Shown here piece by piece: positions 33,991-45,061 of a stretch of DNA of 64,000 nucleotides. The stretch is from positions 53,262,422 to 53,326,421 of the forward strand of contig CM019069.1 in NCBI GenBank assembly GCA_009667805.1, given 5' to 3'. Position 1 is the first letter of the stretch; every line of letters begins with the position of its first letter. A program made the position numbers and the translations under genes. This DNA is from Leptobrachium leishanense. Its lineage: Eukaryota > Chordata > Amphibia > Anura > Megophryidae. The notes below the pieces were generated by a model, which made no database searches, was not told the DNA's origin, and saw only the letters and a list, made by a program, of their open reading frames with translations.

Positions 33991-36900
33991 TTATACAGCA
34001 TATACAGGTTCAGCAGCATACATGCAGTGGGTTAGAAACACTTTCTCAAGCTGACTCATGTTCTGGGCTACCTCAGCTAACATAGCAGACACTTCGGGCA
34101 ATCTCTGCACAGTGGTGATGGCCTCTTCAGTGCTATGTCCTGGTGAGTCATAGGTAAGTCGCTGGGGCGGTCGAATAGAGCGTTTCTGTTCAGGCTCCTT
34201 CCGTTCCTCTTCAGGTGGAAGTACTATAGGTATAGGCTCAGTCCTTATGTCGGCCACTGGAGCAGACACTTCCTCCGAGTACGATCCCTCCAGGGAAGGC
34301 ATAGAACTATAATCGTAAGGCTCGTCTTCAGGAGCTACAGGGTCTCTAACAGTATCCGGGACCCTTAACGGAAGCTCAAGGGTTTCAGGGAGTTCCATAT
34401 TTTCGGGAATTCCCACTGAAATTCAGGAGCTTCAGCCCTCAAGTTACTTTCCCACTGACAAGGAACTGGGACGACCTCTTCAGGTTCTGGTGAGCGTATC
34501 CAATCTAAACAGAAACTCTCTTCGTCGCTGTCTCTTTCGCTCTCTCCAACAACCCGAGTCTGTTGAGACCGAGTGACAGGAGGAACACGTGGAGCATGCG
34601 GATTCGCCGGAGGAAGTTCGTTTTCCACTGGTATCCTCACAGCCTCTCTCAAAGGTAACAAGTGATTTCGGTGCCAATTCTTGAGGGGACCAGCCTTTCC
34701 ATCAGGGCGAATCTGATACACCGCAGACCTGGCAGTTGTTTGCAAACAATGTAAACCTGAGAACTCCATCTATCCGCCAGCTTGTGTCTCGCAGCAGCAC
34801 CCAAATTCTTCAACAGAACCCTATCACCGGGTTGTAGATCCTGTATTCGAACCTTCAAATCATAGTTCTTCTTGTTCCTTTGCTCCCTGTTACCTGAAGT
34901 CAAACGGGCCTGTTCAAACGCAGAAGCCAGATTCTTCCGAAGTCTATCCACGTAGTTTCTATGAGAAGCTACCGACGTCTGGTCTAAAGATAACCCAAAT
35001 GCCAAATCAACCGGCAGTCGAGCTTCTCTTCCGAACATAAGACGGTACGGTGAATATCCTGTTGCATCACTCTCCGTACTGTTATATGCATGCACCAGAG
35101 TAGCTATGTGACGACTCCAACTCTGCTTCTCCACATTCGACAAGGTCCCCAGCATGTTTAGCAGCGTGCGATTAAACCTTTCAGGCTGAGCATCACCCTG
35201 AGGGTGGTATGGCGTAGTTCGAGTCTTTTGAATTCCCAACAACTCCAGCAATTGCCCGACCAATCTACTTTCAAAGTCTCTTCCCTGATCAGAGTGTATT
35301 CTTCTTGGCAGGCCGTAATGAACAAAGAACTTTTCCATCAGCACCTTCGCCACTGTCGGAGCGCGTTGGTCTTTTGTAGAAAAAGCTTGGCATAACGGGT
35401 GAAATGATCAGTCACTATCAGAATGTTCCCTTGCCCACTAGCATCCGGCTCTAAGCACAGGAAGTCAATGCACACCAAATCCATGGGTCCCTGACTCTGT
35501 AGATGGCTCATTGGAGCAGCTCGGGTTGGTAGAGTTTTCCTCTGAATGCACCTCAGACAGGAATGGCAATAACTCTCAACTTCAGCCCTCATGCAAGGCC
35601 AATAAAACCTATCTCGCACCAACTTAAAAGTTCTCTCAGCACCCAAATGTCCATGCTCATCATGCAATGATCGCAACACACTCTCCCTGTGTTTAGTGGG
35701 GAGAAATAACTGTTGAATCTCTTCGGAATTGGTCGAGGGGCCCCTTCGGTAGACCACCCCATCCAACATCTTCAACCGCTCCCACTCTTTGTAAACCAAT
35801 CTGGCCCCATCCGGGGAATTGGTTAACAGAATCTCTCGCTGGTTTGCAATCAGGGCCTTTATGGTCAATGCAATCAAAGGGTCTCTAGCTTGATCCGCTT
35901 TCAGGTCCTGCTTGGAAAAGGTAGGTAGATTTTCATCCCTCAATTGCGAAGGGTTACAGTAGAACTCAGGAACAGCCGCGGCCATGACTCCTATGGCCTC
36001 CGCTTCAACTCCTCCCTTGACCCGGCGTTCTGTTCTTGACACAAAGCTTGCACTCCGTCTGGAGTCACCTGAGTCCATTCTGTAGTGTAGGGTCTTCTTG
36101 ATAAAGCATCAGCATCTCGATTGTTTACCCCAGGGCGATACTTCAGGCTGAACCGAAACCCTGACAGAGCGGCCAACCACCGATGTCCCGTTGCGTCCAG
36201 TTTTGCAGTAGTAAGAATATAGGTGAGAGGATTATTATCCGTCTTGATCACGAACTCAGCTCCATACAGATAGTCTTTCAACTTGTCCACCACTGCCCAC
36301 TTCAAGGCTAAGAACTCCAGTTTGTGAGTAGGATAGTTCTTCTCAGAAGGCGCAAGGCTCCGGCTCACATACGCCACAGGCCTCAGCAATCCATCATACT
36401 CCTGATATAAGACTCCTCCCAGACCTTCTCGGCTGGCATCCACATGTAATTCATACGGCTTGTGAGGGTCCGCGTAGGCCAGAACAGGAGCTCGGGTTAG
36501 ATTCTCTTTCAGCTTCACAAACGCACCTTCACATTGACTAGTCCATTCACCTTGTATGGACTCTTTAGCTTTCCTTGGTCCCGGAGCGGAGGGGTTTCGG
36601 TCAGAGACCTTACAGCCTCCTTCGGTGGTTTCTTTCTGTAGGAGTTTGTTCAGCGGCTGAGCTATCTTTGCGAATCCTCCCACAAATCTTCGATAGTATG
36701 AGCAGAATCCCAAGAAAGATCTAAGTTCAGTGACGTTTCGAGGTCTAGGCCAAGAAGCTACGGCCTCCAACTTTCGAGGATCTGTCGAAACACCTTCTGC
36801 CGAGACCACGTGTCCCAGATATGTGACTGACGGTAAACAGAACTGGCATTTCTCCAGAGACAATTTCAACCCCTCTTCATGGAGCCTCTTCAAGACCTTC

Positions 36901-38492
36901 TCCAAACGTTGCTCATGCTCTTCCAGAGTCTTCCCGAACACAATTATGTCATCCAGGTACACTAACACTTCGATTAGATTCATATCCCCGACTGTCTTCT
37001 CCATCAACCGTTGGAACGTGGCTGGAGCTCCCGTCAGACCTTGAGGCATTCTATTGAACTCAAAGAACCCCAGTGGACAAATGAACGCAGTTTTCTCTTT
37101 GTCTTCAGGGTGCATCGGTATCTGATGATATCCGCTTCGCAGGTCTAATACACTGAACCACTTTGCTCCAGACAAACACTGTAAGGCATCTTCAATCCGA
37201 GGAGTGGCGTATTGGTCGGGGATGGTTCTTCGGTTCAGGGTGCGATAGTCTATGCACAAGCGGACAGAACCATTCTTCTTCCTGACCAGCACTATTGGAG
37301 ATGCATATGGGCTCCTGGACTCTTGAATCACATTGGTTCTCTGCAACTCATTTAGCTGTTCTCGCAGATCATCCAAGTCTCCCAGCGGAACTCGCCTTGA
37401 CCTTTCACGAAACGGCTTGTCTTCTTGCAACCGAATGCGGTGTTCCGTACTCTTAGCCAGGCCCACATCGAACTCATCTTTCGAGAATAATTCTTTCCAC
37501 TTTAGAACTTGAGACTGAAGACGTTTCTTCCACTCAGGTGAAATGGGGGCGTCTTTAGGGTAGAATCTTTCATCTGGAATCTCTTTATCCACTCCCCCTC
37601 CTAAATCGGTGGAGAGGGGTGTAGCAGACTCTACTTGCCCGATAGGCATTCGTGCTTTAAGGACTACTGGAGAATCTGTCACATTGCACACACTGACCGA
37701 GACTCTTCCTCGTGTTCTCTTCAGGGCTTTGGTGGAGATTATTTCAGGAATTACTTCGACTCCGGTTTCACTCCCATGACTGACATCGGTTCCCAGCACC
37801 ACATAGGGACCTGGTTGCGATCCGTTCACTTGACTGAAACCCGGAAGCTCGCTACTTCTCCTGCTTGCAGAACCTTCTCTGTCCCACCCAGTCTCCACAG
37901 TCTTCCCACCTCAGCAGGTGCTTTCCGTTCTTCAACCATCCTCTGATAGACCGGTCGTAACATGGGGTGCACTCCTTGAGTTGACCCTTCTTCCACTACG
38001 ATGGGGGTCAGGAGACGCCGCACTAGGTCCGTATTTGTCCCCACTATCAGAGAGCTTCTGTTCGCACCCGAGGGTCGGGGCACACAATGGCCAAGCGTCA
38101 CAGCCTCCGGACTGTCCGATGACTTCAGATCCGATCTCCAACCTTACTTGCAGATACCCGTCATAAGGGAGTTTCTCAGTGCCAATACCCCATATTTCCA
38201 AATCCTTCAATTCTTGCAGAGGAATGTGCTTTAAGTGTTTCTCATAGAAGTCTTTATAAATCAAAGTCACTTGAGCCCCTGAATCTAACAGAGCTTTGGT
38301 GTAGACTCCCTCCACTTGGATTGGCACAATCGGAGAAGGACCTATCAGCTGGTCAGGAAACTTGGTGGAGGTATCCGGACGCTTAGACCCAGTTTGCTGG
38401 ACCCTGGCCTTTTTCTTGGCCCGTGCAGGTTTTGGGTGTGCATTACCTCCCCATGACGTAGACCCGGACGCTAAGGGAGTGACTCTTTCCAT
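33991..38492 (-). pseudogene. pol: pol polyprotein (protease, reverse transcriptase, RNase H, integrase), frameshifted
   Basis: Protease: ALLDSGAQVTLI at about 38300-38260, with catalytic Asp codon 38283-38285. Frame changes at about 38100 and 37830 split it from the next section. Reverse transcriptase: FSVLDLRSGYHQI, MPQGLTGAP and the YLDD catalytic motif at 36948-36959. RNase H follows, with HVDAS, KLEFLALKWAV, KTDNNPLTY and NRDADALSR. A frameshift near 36000 leads to the integrase: HDEHGHLG with CHSCLRC (zinc-binding HHCC), then VCIDFL, a further shift near 35345, SDQGRDFES and PERFNRTLLNML completing the DDE triad. Another shift near 34745 precedes GPLKNWHRNHLLPL, a GPY/F-like C-terminal module. 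A further acidic, proline-rich tail runs to 33991, with another shift near 34400. All parts are identifiable, but no single frame encodes the whole protein. Confidence 0.92.
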
Positions 38493-38653
38493 TCTGCAGG
38501 CTCAGCAGTTGGCTTGCTTTGGGCCCTCTTGCCCTCTTAGTTTTAAATTGGTTCTTGGAGCGAGGTTCAACTTCTGGGCACCTAGGTTGCTCCTTTACTG
38601 GTGCCCTCTGGCGTTTCCCGCTGGTGGAGTAGATAACAGTCCCTCTAGGGCTT

Positions 38654-40084
38654 TCAGCAGCCACTCAACCTTATCCTCTCAGGCTTCCGGCCTTTACACT
38701 GCGCACGGAAATGGCCCATTTCTCCACAACCGAAACATCTCTTCCTCGAAAGTGGAGACACAGTTGCTTGTTGAGGTTCTAATAAGAGATTTGAACCAGA
38801 CGCCACGGCAACTTCAGTCGTCTGCATACCTATTAGGAACTTTTGCATTTCCCCCTGCATCTCGGTCACCTTCATCAACACCCTGCACAGTTCAGCGTGC
38901 GCTTGCTGCAGTTCAGTTTGAGCTTCCTGTACCTTCTTTACAGTCTTGAACAACTCGCTTCGTTCGGAAGAGTTCGATTCTTTGGCAGCCTTTTCGATGA
39001 ATTTAAAACCGACTAACTGCTCCTGTTCATCCAGGTCAGATCCATAGGTGTCTAACGAGTCGTTTTCAGGCTGCAGACCGTCGTTATATCTTGCAGGTTG
39101 TGCATAAGCCCTTTCTCCCCGCCTGAAGGATTTCTCTTCCAGCAGAGCCTCCTCCTCTCGTACAACTCGGATCAGTTCCAGGTACTTCAACTCTTGATTA
39201 ACTGCTCTGCTTCTCAGCTGCATCATCACCGGATCTAACGGTTGAGAGCCCCTCAGGATCTGTTTTATTCGTATCTTATCTACGTCAGCCGGTTTGGCCC
39301 CTTTCTTGAGGAGTATTTGATGCAAAATCTTATCCAAGCGCCTCATGTAATCAATCATTCTCTCACCTCTCTTCTGATAGGTGTGTTCGTACTGATATAC
39401 TAGTTCCGCTGCCTTTTCTGTTCGCCCAAACACTTCTTCAAGAACGTTCAGATAATCCAAAGCAGTACAATCTTTTCTACTCAGTTTTAGGTTTCTCACC
39501 GCTTCTGACGCAGGTCCCTTTAAACTCTCGGTGATCCTTTGCTTTTTCTGGGCCTCAGGGACGTCCCACTCATCCAGTGCCTGCATCGCCTGTTCCACCC
39601 ATTCCTCAAAGGTTTCTTCTCCCGCCGGAGTTGGTACATTTCCTGTAAAGTTCCTTAACCGTCGATAACCGAAATTAGTGTGAGGAGGGCTTGTTTTCTG
39701 ACATTTGGCCAGCAAATCTCCAATAGCCACGATAAATTCAGGCCCGATCATGGCCAACGGACTGGGCGCGGGAACACTTTCGGATTCACCACGTGGCGCA
39801 CTTGGCTGAATTAGTTGGACTTCCACCTCATCTTCAGCTCACGCTCGCGCCCCGAAAACATGCTGGAATACCTTTTCTCCATTCAAGAAGAACATGCGCG
39901 TGTGAGAGGTATCCGGGTTTTTCTTAATGTCCAGAATTAACCCCCGATGATCTGGTGCTAGCGTGGCCACGGCCTGGCGAATCTGATCTTCGGCCCAAGT
40001 GTCTGCGGGAATATCCATGACTATGCAACATGCTAACTGACTACTGTGCTCCCCACACCATTCGGCAGCAGTGTCTGGATCCAT
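38654..40084 (-). CDS. gag: gag polyprotein, PNMA-like, with one in-frame TGA
   Basis: Starting at the ATG at 40084 (MDPDTAAEW), one frame runs 476 codons to TGA at 38654, broken only by TGA at 39839-39841 (codon 82). Residues 1-81 (AEWCGEHSSQLACCIVMDIP) resemble the RRM-like N-terminal domain of PNMA proteins. Residues about 137-320, from FGYRRLRNFTGNVPTPAGEE through VFGRTEKAAELVYQYEHTYQ, resemble the PNMA/Ty3 capsid fold. A coiled-coil-like stretch follows. Near the end, CFGCGEMGHFRAQC is a CX2CX4HX4C zinc knuckle. Pol lies downstream in a different frame, so Pol expression would need a frameshift. The PNMA assignment rests on remembered family patterns, not a search. Confidence 0.85.
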
Positions 40085-40120
40085 ATTTAACCCTTTAGAT
40101 GCGGTTTTTCCAGAGACTGA

Positions 40121-40140
40121 ATCCCGGAAACGAGCCCCCA
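40121..40140 (-). promoter_or_regulatory. Primer-binding site, tRNA-Pro type
   Basis: Two bases after the 5' LTR, the minus strand reads TGGGGGCTCGTTTCCGGGAT. This matches the known proline-tRNA primer site of gammaretroviruses except for a 2-base insertion (TT). Confidence 0.8.
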
Positions 40141-40142
40141 CG

Positions 40143-41268
40143 TGTAGCGCTCACTCCCGGAGGAGCCGCTGAAAAATGAACCACGGGTCAGTCTCCCCGC
40201 ACTAGGGAATAAATATACTCCAACACGCTGTAAGTTTTACAAGTTAAAAGGTTTACTAGAAAGGTTTGCAGTTCTTGAGACACGGTATATGCAGGAAGAT
40301 TTACAGTACTTTCGTAACACGATAAACGCGTAGCGGTAAAAAGAAACGAAAACACGAGGCTTCGTATTTTCGGAAAAACCCCGACCGAGCAGAAAATTAA
40401 AAGATACGAAATTCGAGGAAAAACCGCGTAGCGGGACACAATAAAATACACAGTTCTCGTATCACGGTAAACGCGCAGCGGGAACAAAAAAAGGAAAATT
40501 GTTCAGATGTAACTTTAACTTTGCCCCCTTGTATGGATAGGAAAAAAGGAAACTGAGTCCTGCACAGGTTAAGTCCCAGAACGTGAAGTGGTATGTGTTT
40601 GTGTGTGTAGGGTACCCGGGTACTTTTCAACTGGCCAGTGAGTTTACTTTATCGATATCTTCGACTAGTCAGTTGGGGCCCTGTGGGTTTTAGAAAGAAA
40701 ACAGCAGCGTACGCTCTTATTCACATACGGCCTTGGGGGCCTCTCACCCATCCAGCGCAAGCTCGAGATTCCGCTGACCCAGGACGTCTCTCCGCTCGAT
40801 CTTAACTGGGGACGCCGACCACCGGATCTGTTGTCTGGCCTTCTGTCTGTCAGCCGCAACTCAGCCAGTTTACCGCCTGCTCCCCGCTTCCATCGACCGC
40901 GGTACTCCTTACTCGAGGGGTCTTCTCTCCTCAGCACTGCACTCGGATAATGTAAATGGTGATGTCTGTCTCCCACAAGGCTGGGTGACCCAATCCTAAA
41001 GCCGATCCACTCTGTCTGCGCTCCGGCCTATCTTTTGGTCTCTCCTTCTCTGTGTGTGTGTACATCCACTCTCGGCTCCCTGGCGCGCTCTGCCTGTTCT
41101 CCACGAGGTGCAGGATGTACAGCGTCTCCACAAACCCACCCACTTCCTGTTTCTTCGCAAAGCATGCCGGGACATGTAGTTCGAGTGTCCAGAGTCTTTA
41201 ATCGTGATTGTCTCCATCTTGTGGCTAAAAATGGGTACTGCCACAGTAAACTTTAACACATCGCTACA
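40143..41268 (-). repeat. 5' LTR of the gypsy element
   Basis: 1126 bp, TGTAGC...GCTACA, nearly identical to 32782-33912. In minus-strand sense it is upstream of gag and would carry the promoter. No convincing core promoter motif was pinned down. Confidence 0.95.
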
Positions 41269-41365
41269 ACTGTTTTCGCGCATTCCGTGAAAAAATACAT
41301 CAATGCGTTCGGATGCACTTTTTGACTGTCGCTGCGAATAATGCGTTCGTCTGACCCTAGCCTTA

Positions 41366-41798
41366 GATTGTGTCAGAGCAAACACGTTGATCTGAAGATG
41401 TAGGAGGTTTTATGAGGCTTTGTTTGAATGATTTCGCAAACTGATTGTTTGCATTATTATCAGAACTCCTCGGGATGTAAAAAACAACAACAAGAAAACA
41501 ACAGTTTACAGAGAATTTATTACTTATTATTATAAAGGGTGGATCAGTGACTTCTCTTGGAGTGTGTCCCTGGTCCACCATCATCAAATTAATATGTTAT
41601 TCTTTTCCTTGCCATTATCAGAGTAAAAATAAATAAACAGAAATAATAGAACATTGTAAGCTAAGATTTTTCAGATGAAGCAGAAGCTTTAAGCAGACAA
41701 AGGTTTAGTGTTGTGCGTAATTTCCAGTCTGGAAGAGGTTGAATAAGAATGTGAATTAGAATTGTGTTCTACTTCTAACCACTTTTAATAATTATAGA
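41366..41798. other. Gene-free stretch
   Basis: AT-rich, low-copy sequence between MITEs. No gene recognised. Confidence 0.4.
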
Positions 41799-41801
41799 TA
41801 A

Positions 41802-42228
41802 GGCTAGGGTCAGACGAAAGCATTTTTCCCCGCGAACGTGAAAAAGTGCGTCCAAATGCATTGACGTATTTTTTCACGGAATGCGCAAAAACGGTCAGAC
41901 GACGCCCATTTTCACCCGTGATTTTGTACGGATCGTCAATAAAACTCTTTTTGCGTCTGGACGTTATGTAGGCTGGACATTAGCAGCGTCTGACATCTCC
42001 TAATCACGCAAACACGCCGCTATGCCGCAGCTGCGCACACAGTACGTCAGTACTAGCGGTTCAGCGTTCTCAGAAAAATGCGTTCAAATTCCACTTGCGT
42101 TGCACGGCCGGACTTTTGTGCGGCCGTACATCGTATATTGGCCGTCATTGCCCGTCATCTGCTGCTAGTGCAGCCGTAATTATGTGCGCCAGAACGCACG
42201 TTAAAAGTGCGCTGGTCTGACCCCAGCC
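41802..42228 (-). mobile_element. PIF/Harbinger-type MITE, family A
   Basis: Ends GGCTAGGGTCAGAC and GTCTGACCCCAGCC. It is reversed relative to 42366. Left flank TAA, right flank TTA, so the duplication is not exact. Confidence 0.85.
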
Positions 42229-42365
42229 TTAAAGACCTGAAAAATCTTTCACATTATTAGTGGTCTTATTGAGTACAGGGGTCTCAAACTCTGGCATTTG
42301 CTAGTTTATTCTTGCAAGTAATGGTGCCGTTACATCTTATCATGATGCCATTGTTGCAACTATAA

Positions 42366-42792
42366 GGCTAGGGTCAGACGAACGCAGTGCGAACTCGCGT
42401 GCAGCCGCACTTTATCACGGCCGTAGTAGCAGCAAATAACGGCCAATGATGGGCAATATACGAAGTACGGCCGCACGAAAGTGCGGCTGCGCAATGCAAG
42501 CGGCAAACAAACGCATTTTTTTCAAGAACGTGATACCGCTAGTAGTGACGTACAGAGTGCGCTGCGTCCGCTAGCGGCGTGTGTGCGTGATTAGGAGACG
42601 TCAGACGCTGCTAATGTCCGGCCAACATAACGTCCAGACACAAAAAGTGTTTTATTGATGATCCGTGCAAAATCACGGACGCAAATGCGCATCGTATGAC
42701 CGCTATCGCGTATTCCGTGAAAAAATACGTCCATTCGTTCGAACGCACTTTTTCACGGACGACGCGAAACATGCGTTCGTCTGACCCTAGCC
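42366..42792 (+). mobile_element. PIF/Harbinger-type MITE, family A
   Basis: Ends GGCTAGGGTCAGACGAACGC and GTCTGACCCTAGCC with a perfect TAA duplication (42363-42365, 42793-42795). Confidence 0.92.
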
Positions 42793-43058
42793 TAAACTTT
42801 GCACAAACTTGATGTCCATCTCTGTCCAGCAACTTGATTATTAAATAGGGGGGGTATTGCTACCTGCATCAGTGTCATGCCCCCCGCTGCTGACTGCACC
42901 GTGCTCACCGTGCATGTTCAGGCAGGCAGCACATGTAAAGTGCTGCCCTCAGTACTTATACCATTAAACAGTTAAACACCGCAAACACACACCCTCCTGC
43001 CGAAATAAAGGTCCACTCCTCCCTCCCAGCAATGCTTCAGCATTAAGGTGCTAACTAA

Positions 43059-43485
43059 GGCTAGGGTCAGACGAACGCAGTTTTAACGTGCGTTTAGCCG
43101 CACAAAATCACGGCCGTGCTAGCAGCAAATGACGTCCAATGCCGGGGAACACACGAAGTACGGCCGCACGAAAGTTCGTCCGCGCAACGCAAGTGGCAAA
43201 CGAACGCATTTTTTCGAGAACGTCAAACCGCTACTACTGACGTACAGAGTGCGCTGCGGCCGCATAGCGGCGTGTTTGCGTGATTGGGAGACTTCAGACG
43301 CTGCTAATGTCCGGCCAACATAACGTCCAGACGCAAAAAGTGTTTTATTGTTGATCCGTACAAAATCACGGACGAAAAGGCGCATCGTATGACCGCTATC
43401 GCGTATTCCGTGAAAAAATATGTCCGTTCGTTCGACCGCACTTTTCCACGGTCGACGCGAAAAATGCGTTCGTCTGACCCTAGCC
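43059..43485 (+). mobile_element. PIF/Harbinger-type MITE, family A
   Basis: Same ends as 42366, with TAA at 43056-43058 and 43486-43488. Confidence 0.92.
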
Positions 43486-43884
43486 TAAGCTGTGTTACTA
43501 CCAGCCATGCTTCATGAGATCCCTGATATATTCTGTTGGACTCCCGTGTACCAGACCCCTTGCTTTGACCACCAATTGCCGTCTTCTCTCAACCTTTGAC
43601 CAACAGACCGTCCAGTGACCATTCTCTTGGAACACCCACTTGTACCTTGCCCAGAGTCCCCCTTGTGTCCTGTCTACCAACCCCCCAAGGTACATTTCCA
43701 AGCGTCTCCCAAGTATCCTGGTCCCTCCTGTCTATCTGTGAATCCATGCATACTGGGCTCAGACCACCCTCCAACCGTTTGCGAGGCTACATTTATACAT
43801 TTGGGAAAAACACCTGATTGTTGTGAGCACCTAGCTATTCTTTGAGGCTAGGATCCTATTGCAGAATAGAAAACTGGGTGAAGG

Positions 43885-44141
43885 AAGGGTTGCCAGGTCG
43901 GCCATGTTTTCCTGGACACATATTACTATTTCATGCATAGTGGAGCACAGGGAAGTGCTGCCCCGCAACATGTATAATTCATATGCTGCAGGAAGGAAAT
44001 CAGATCACCTGGGATTCCTTGTTGATTTCTCACCTGCAGCATATGGATTATACATGCAGCGGGGTGGCATTTTTCATGCACTGCCATCAGCATGAATAAA
44101 CTATATCTGTCCAGGAAAATATGGCCGATCTGGCAACCCTA
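43885..44141. mobile_element. Foldback hAT MITE (H11)
   Basis: Ends AGGGTTGCCAGGTCGGCCAT and its near-perfect inverse at 44121-44140 form inverted repeats of about 35 bp. More internal arms (CATATGCTGCAGGAA) also pair. 8-bp duplication GGTGAAGG at 43877-43884 and 44142-44149. Confidence 0.85.
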
Positions 44142-44321
44142 GGTGAAGGGGAGACCCCACCCCCACCCCCGAATAGCCCAAGTGAGCCACCTGTTGGAGG
44201 CTCTTTTTTTTTTTTTTATGAGAAAAAGATTTTGTGTGTCAAAGTATATGACTATGGGATTTTGTAAAAAAATAAGTATTTGCAATATATTTTTCCGTTC
44301 TATGTGGTGGGGACACTGAAA

Positions 44322-45058
44322 GGGTTACTCAATAAGAGCCGAACTTGATACTGAATTGCACTGAACGGTAAATTTCCCTGTACGTGCGATTTCGTGGCAG
44401 TTCAGCTATTCAGAAAGCTGGCAATTCACCAAATACTGCCAGCAACAACAGTGCAGCTAGCCACAATTTGACGACCTTTGGTGAAAATTGTCCCATAGAG
44501 AAGTAATGGTTAATCTATTCAGAGAACGCCGACATGTTGGCAGAAGTCCAGATTTTTGGAGGCTCAGTTCTACCGGTTTTAACCTGGCGTAGATTTCATT
44601 GTTAAAATAATTACAGGGGTGTTTTTTTTTTTTTTTTTTTTATTAAACTTTTCATTTGCAGCAAAAAGTCTTTTTATTTATTTTTTTAGAAGCTTTTTTT
44701 TTTTTTTTTTTAGGCATCATTTTGGATTTTTTTATGCAAACCTCTTGATTCCCATTTTCCTTTTTTTAATGGTGTTTTTTTTTTTTAAAACTAACAGACC
44801 TTTTTTATTATTTTTTTTATAGGACCTTTTATTTCCAAGCATTTTTATTGTTTTTAAACGCCTTTCTAAAAAAACTTTTTTTCTTTTTTTGATGTTGTTT
44901 TTTTTGCCCTCAGTTCGGCAGCATTCGGCGGATCCCATGTGACTCACTTCGGGGACCCTGTGGTGAATGCTTAACTCACCGCAGGGTTGACAAACTGAAA
45001 TCCCCGAAGTGCCATGAACGAGAGGGTACCAAACTTTGGGTGCTCTCTGAATGGCCCC
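44322..45058. mobile_element. Palindromic MITE, family E, full-length copy
   Basis: Begins GGGTTACTCAATAAGAGCCG and ends TGGGTGCTCTCTGAATGGCC. The interior carries CACCAAATACTGCCAGC, poly-T tracts (about 44620-44830) and TCACCGCAGGGTTGAC. It is the most complete member of the family in the window. Confidence 0.55.
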
Positions 45059-45061
45059 TAA

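Larger units (their letters stand above)
32782..41268 (-). mobile_element. Full-length Ty3/gypsy LTR retrotransposon with PNMA-like Gag
   Basis: An 8.49-kb element on the minus strand. Two LTRs of 1131 and 1126 bp start TGTAGC and end GCTACA. The 4-bp duplication ACTG (32778-32781, 41269-41272) marks the insertion into a Harbinger MITE. Next to the upstream LTR is a proline-tRNA-type primer site; next to the other is a purine-rich tract. Between them are gag, then pol in the order protease, reverse transcriptase, RNase H, integrase, which is Ty3/gypsy order. No envelope gene was seen. The LTRs differ at only about eight places by eye, so the insertion is young, yet the ORFs carry one in-frame stop and several frameshifts. 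Confidence 0.95.
32059..41362 (+). mobile_element. PIF/Harbinger-type MITE, family A, host of two later insertions
   Basis: The element is in three pieces: 32059-32096, 32500-32781 and 41273-41362. Ends are GGCTGGGGTCAGACTAGCGC and GTCTGACCCTAGCC with a TTA duplication (32056-32058, 41363-41365). Its first gap is another family A MITE, its second the gypsy element. The joined order agrees with the uninterrupted copy at 48688, where GTGCGTTTAGGCGCACTTAA is continuous. Confidence 0.9.

Noticed and set aside
33991..34416. Envelope gene of the gypsy element
   Set aside because: No signal peptide, membrane segment or furin-like site is visible. The product is acidic and joins the integrase tail by a frameshift.
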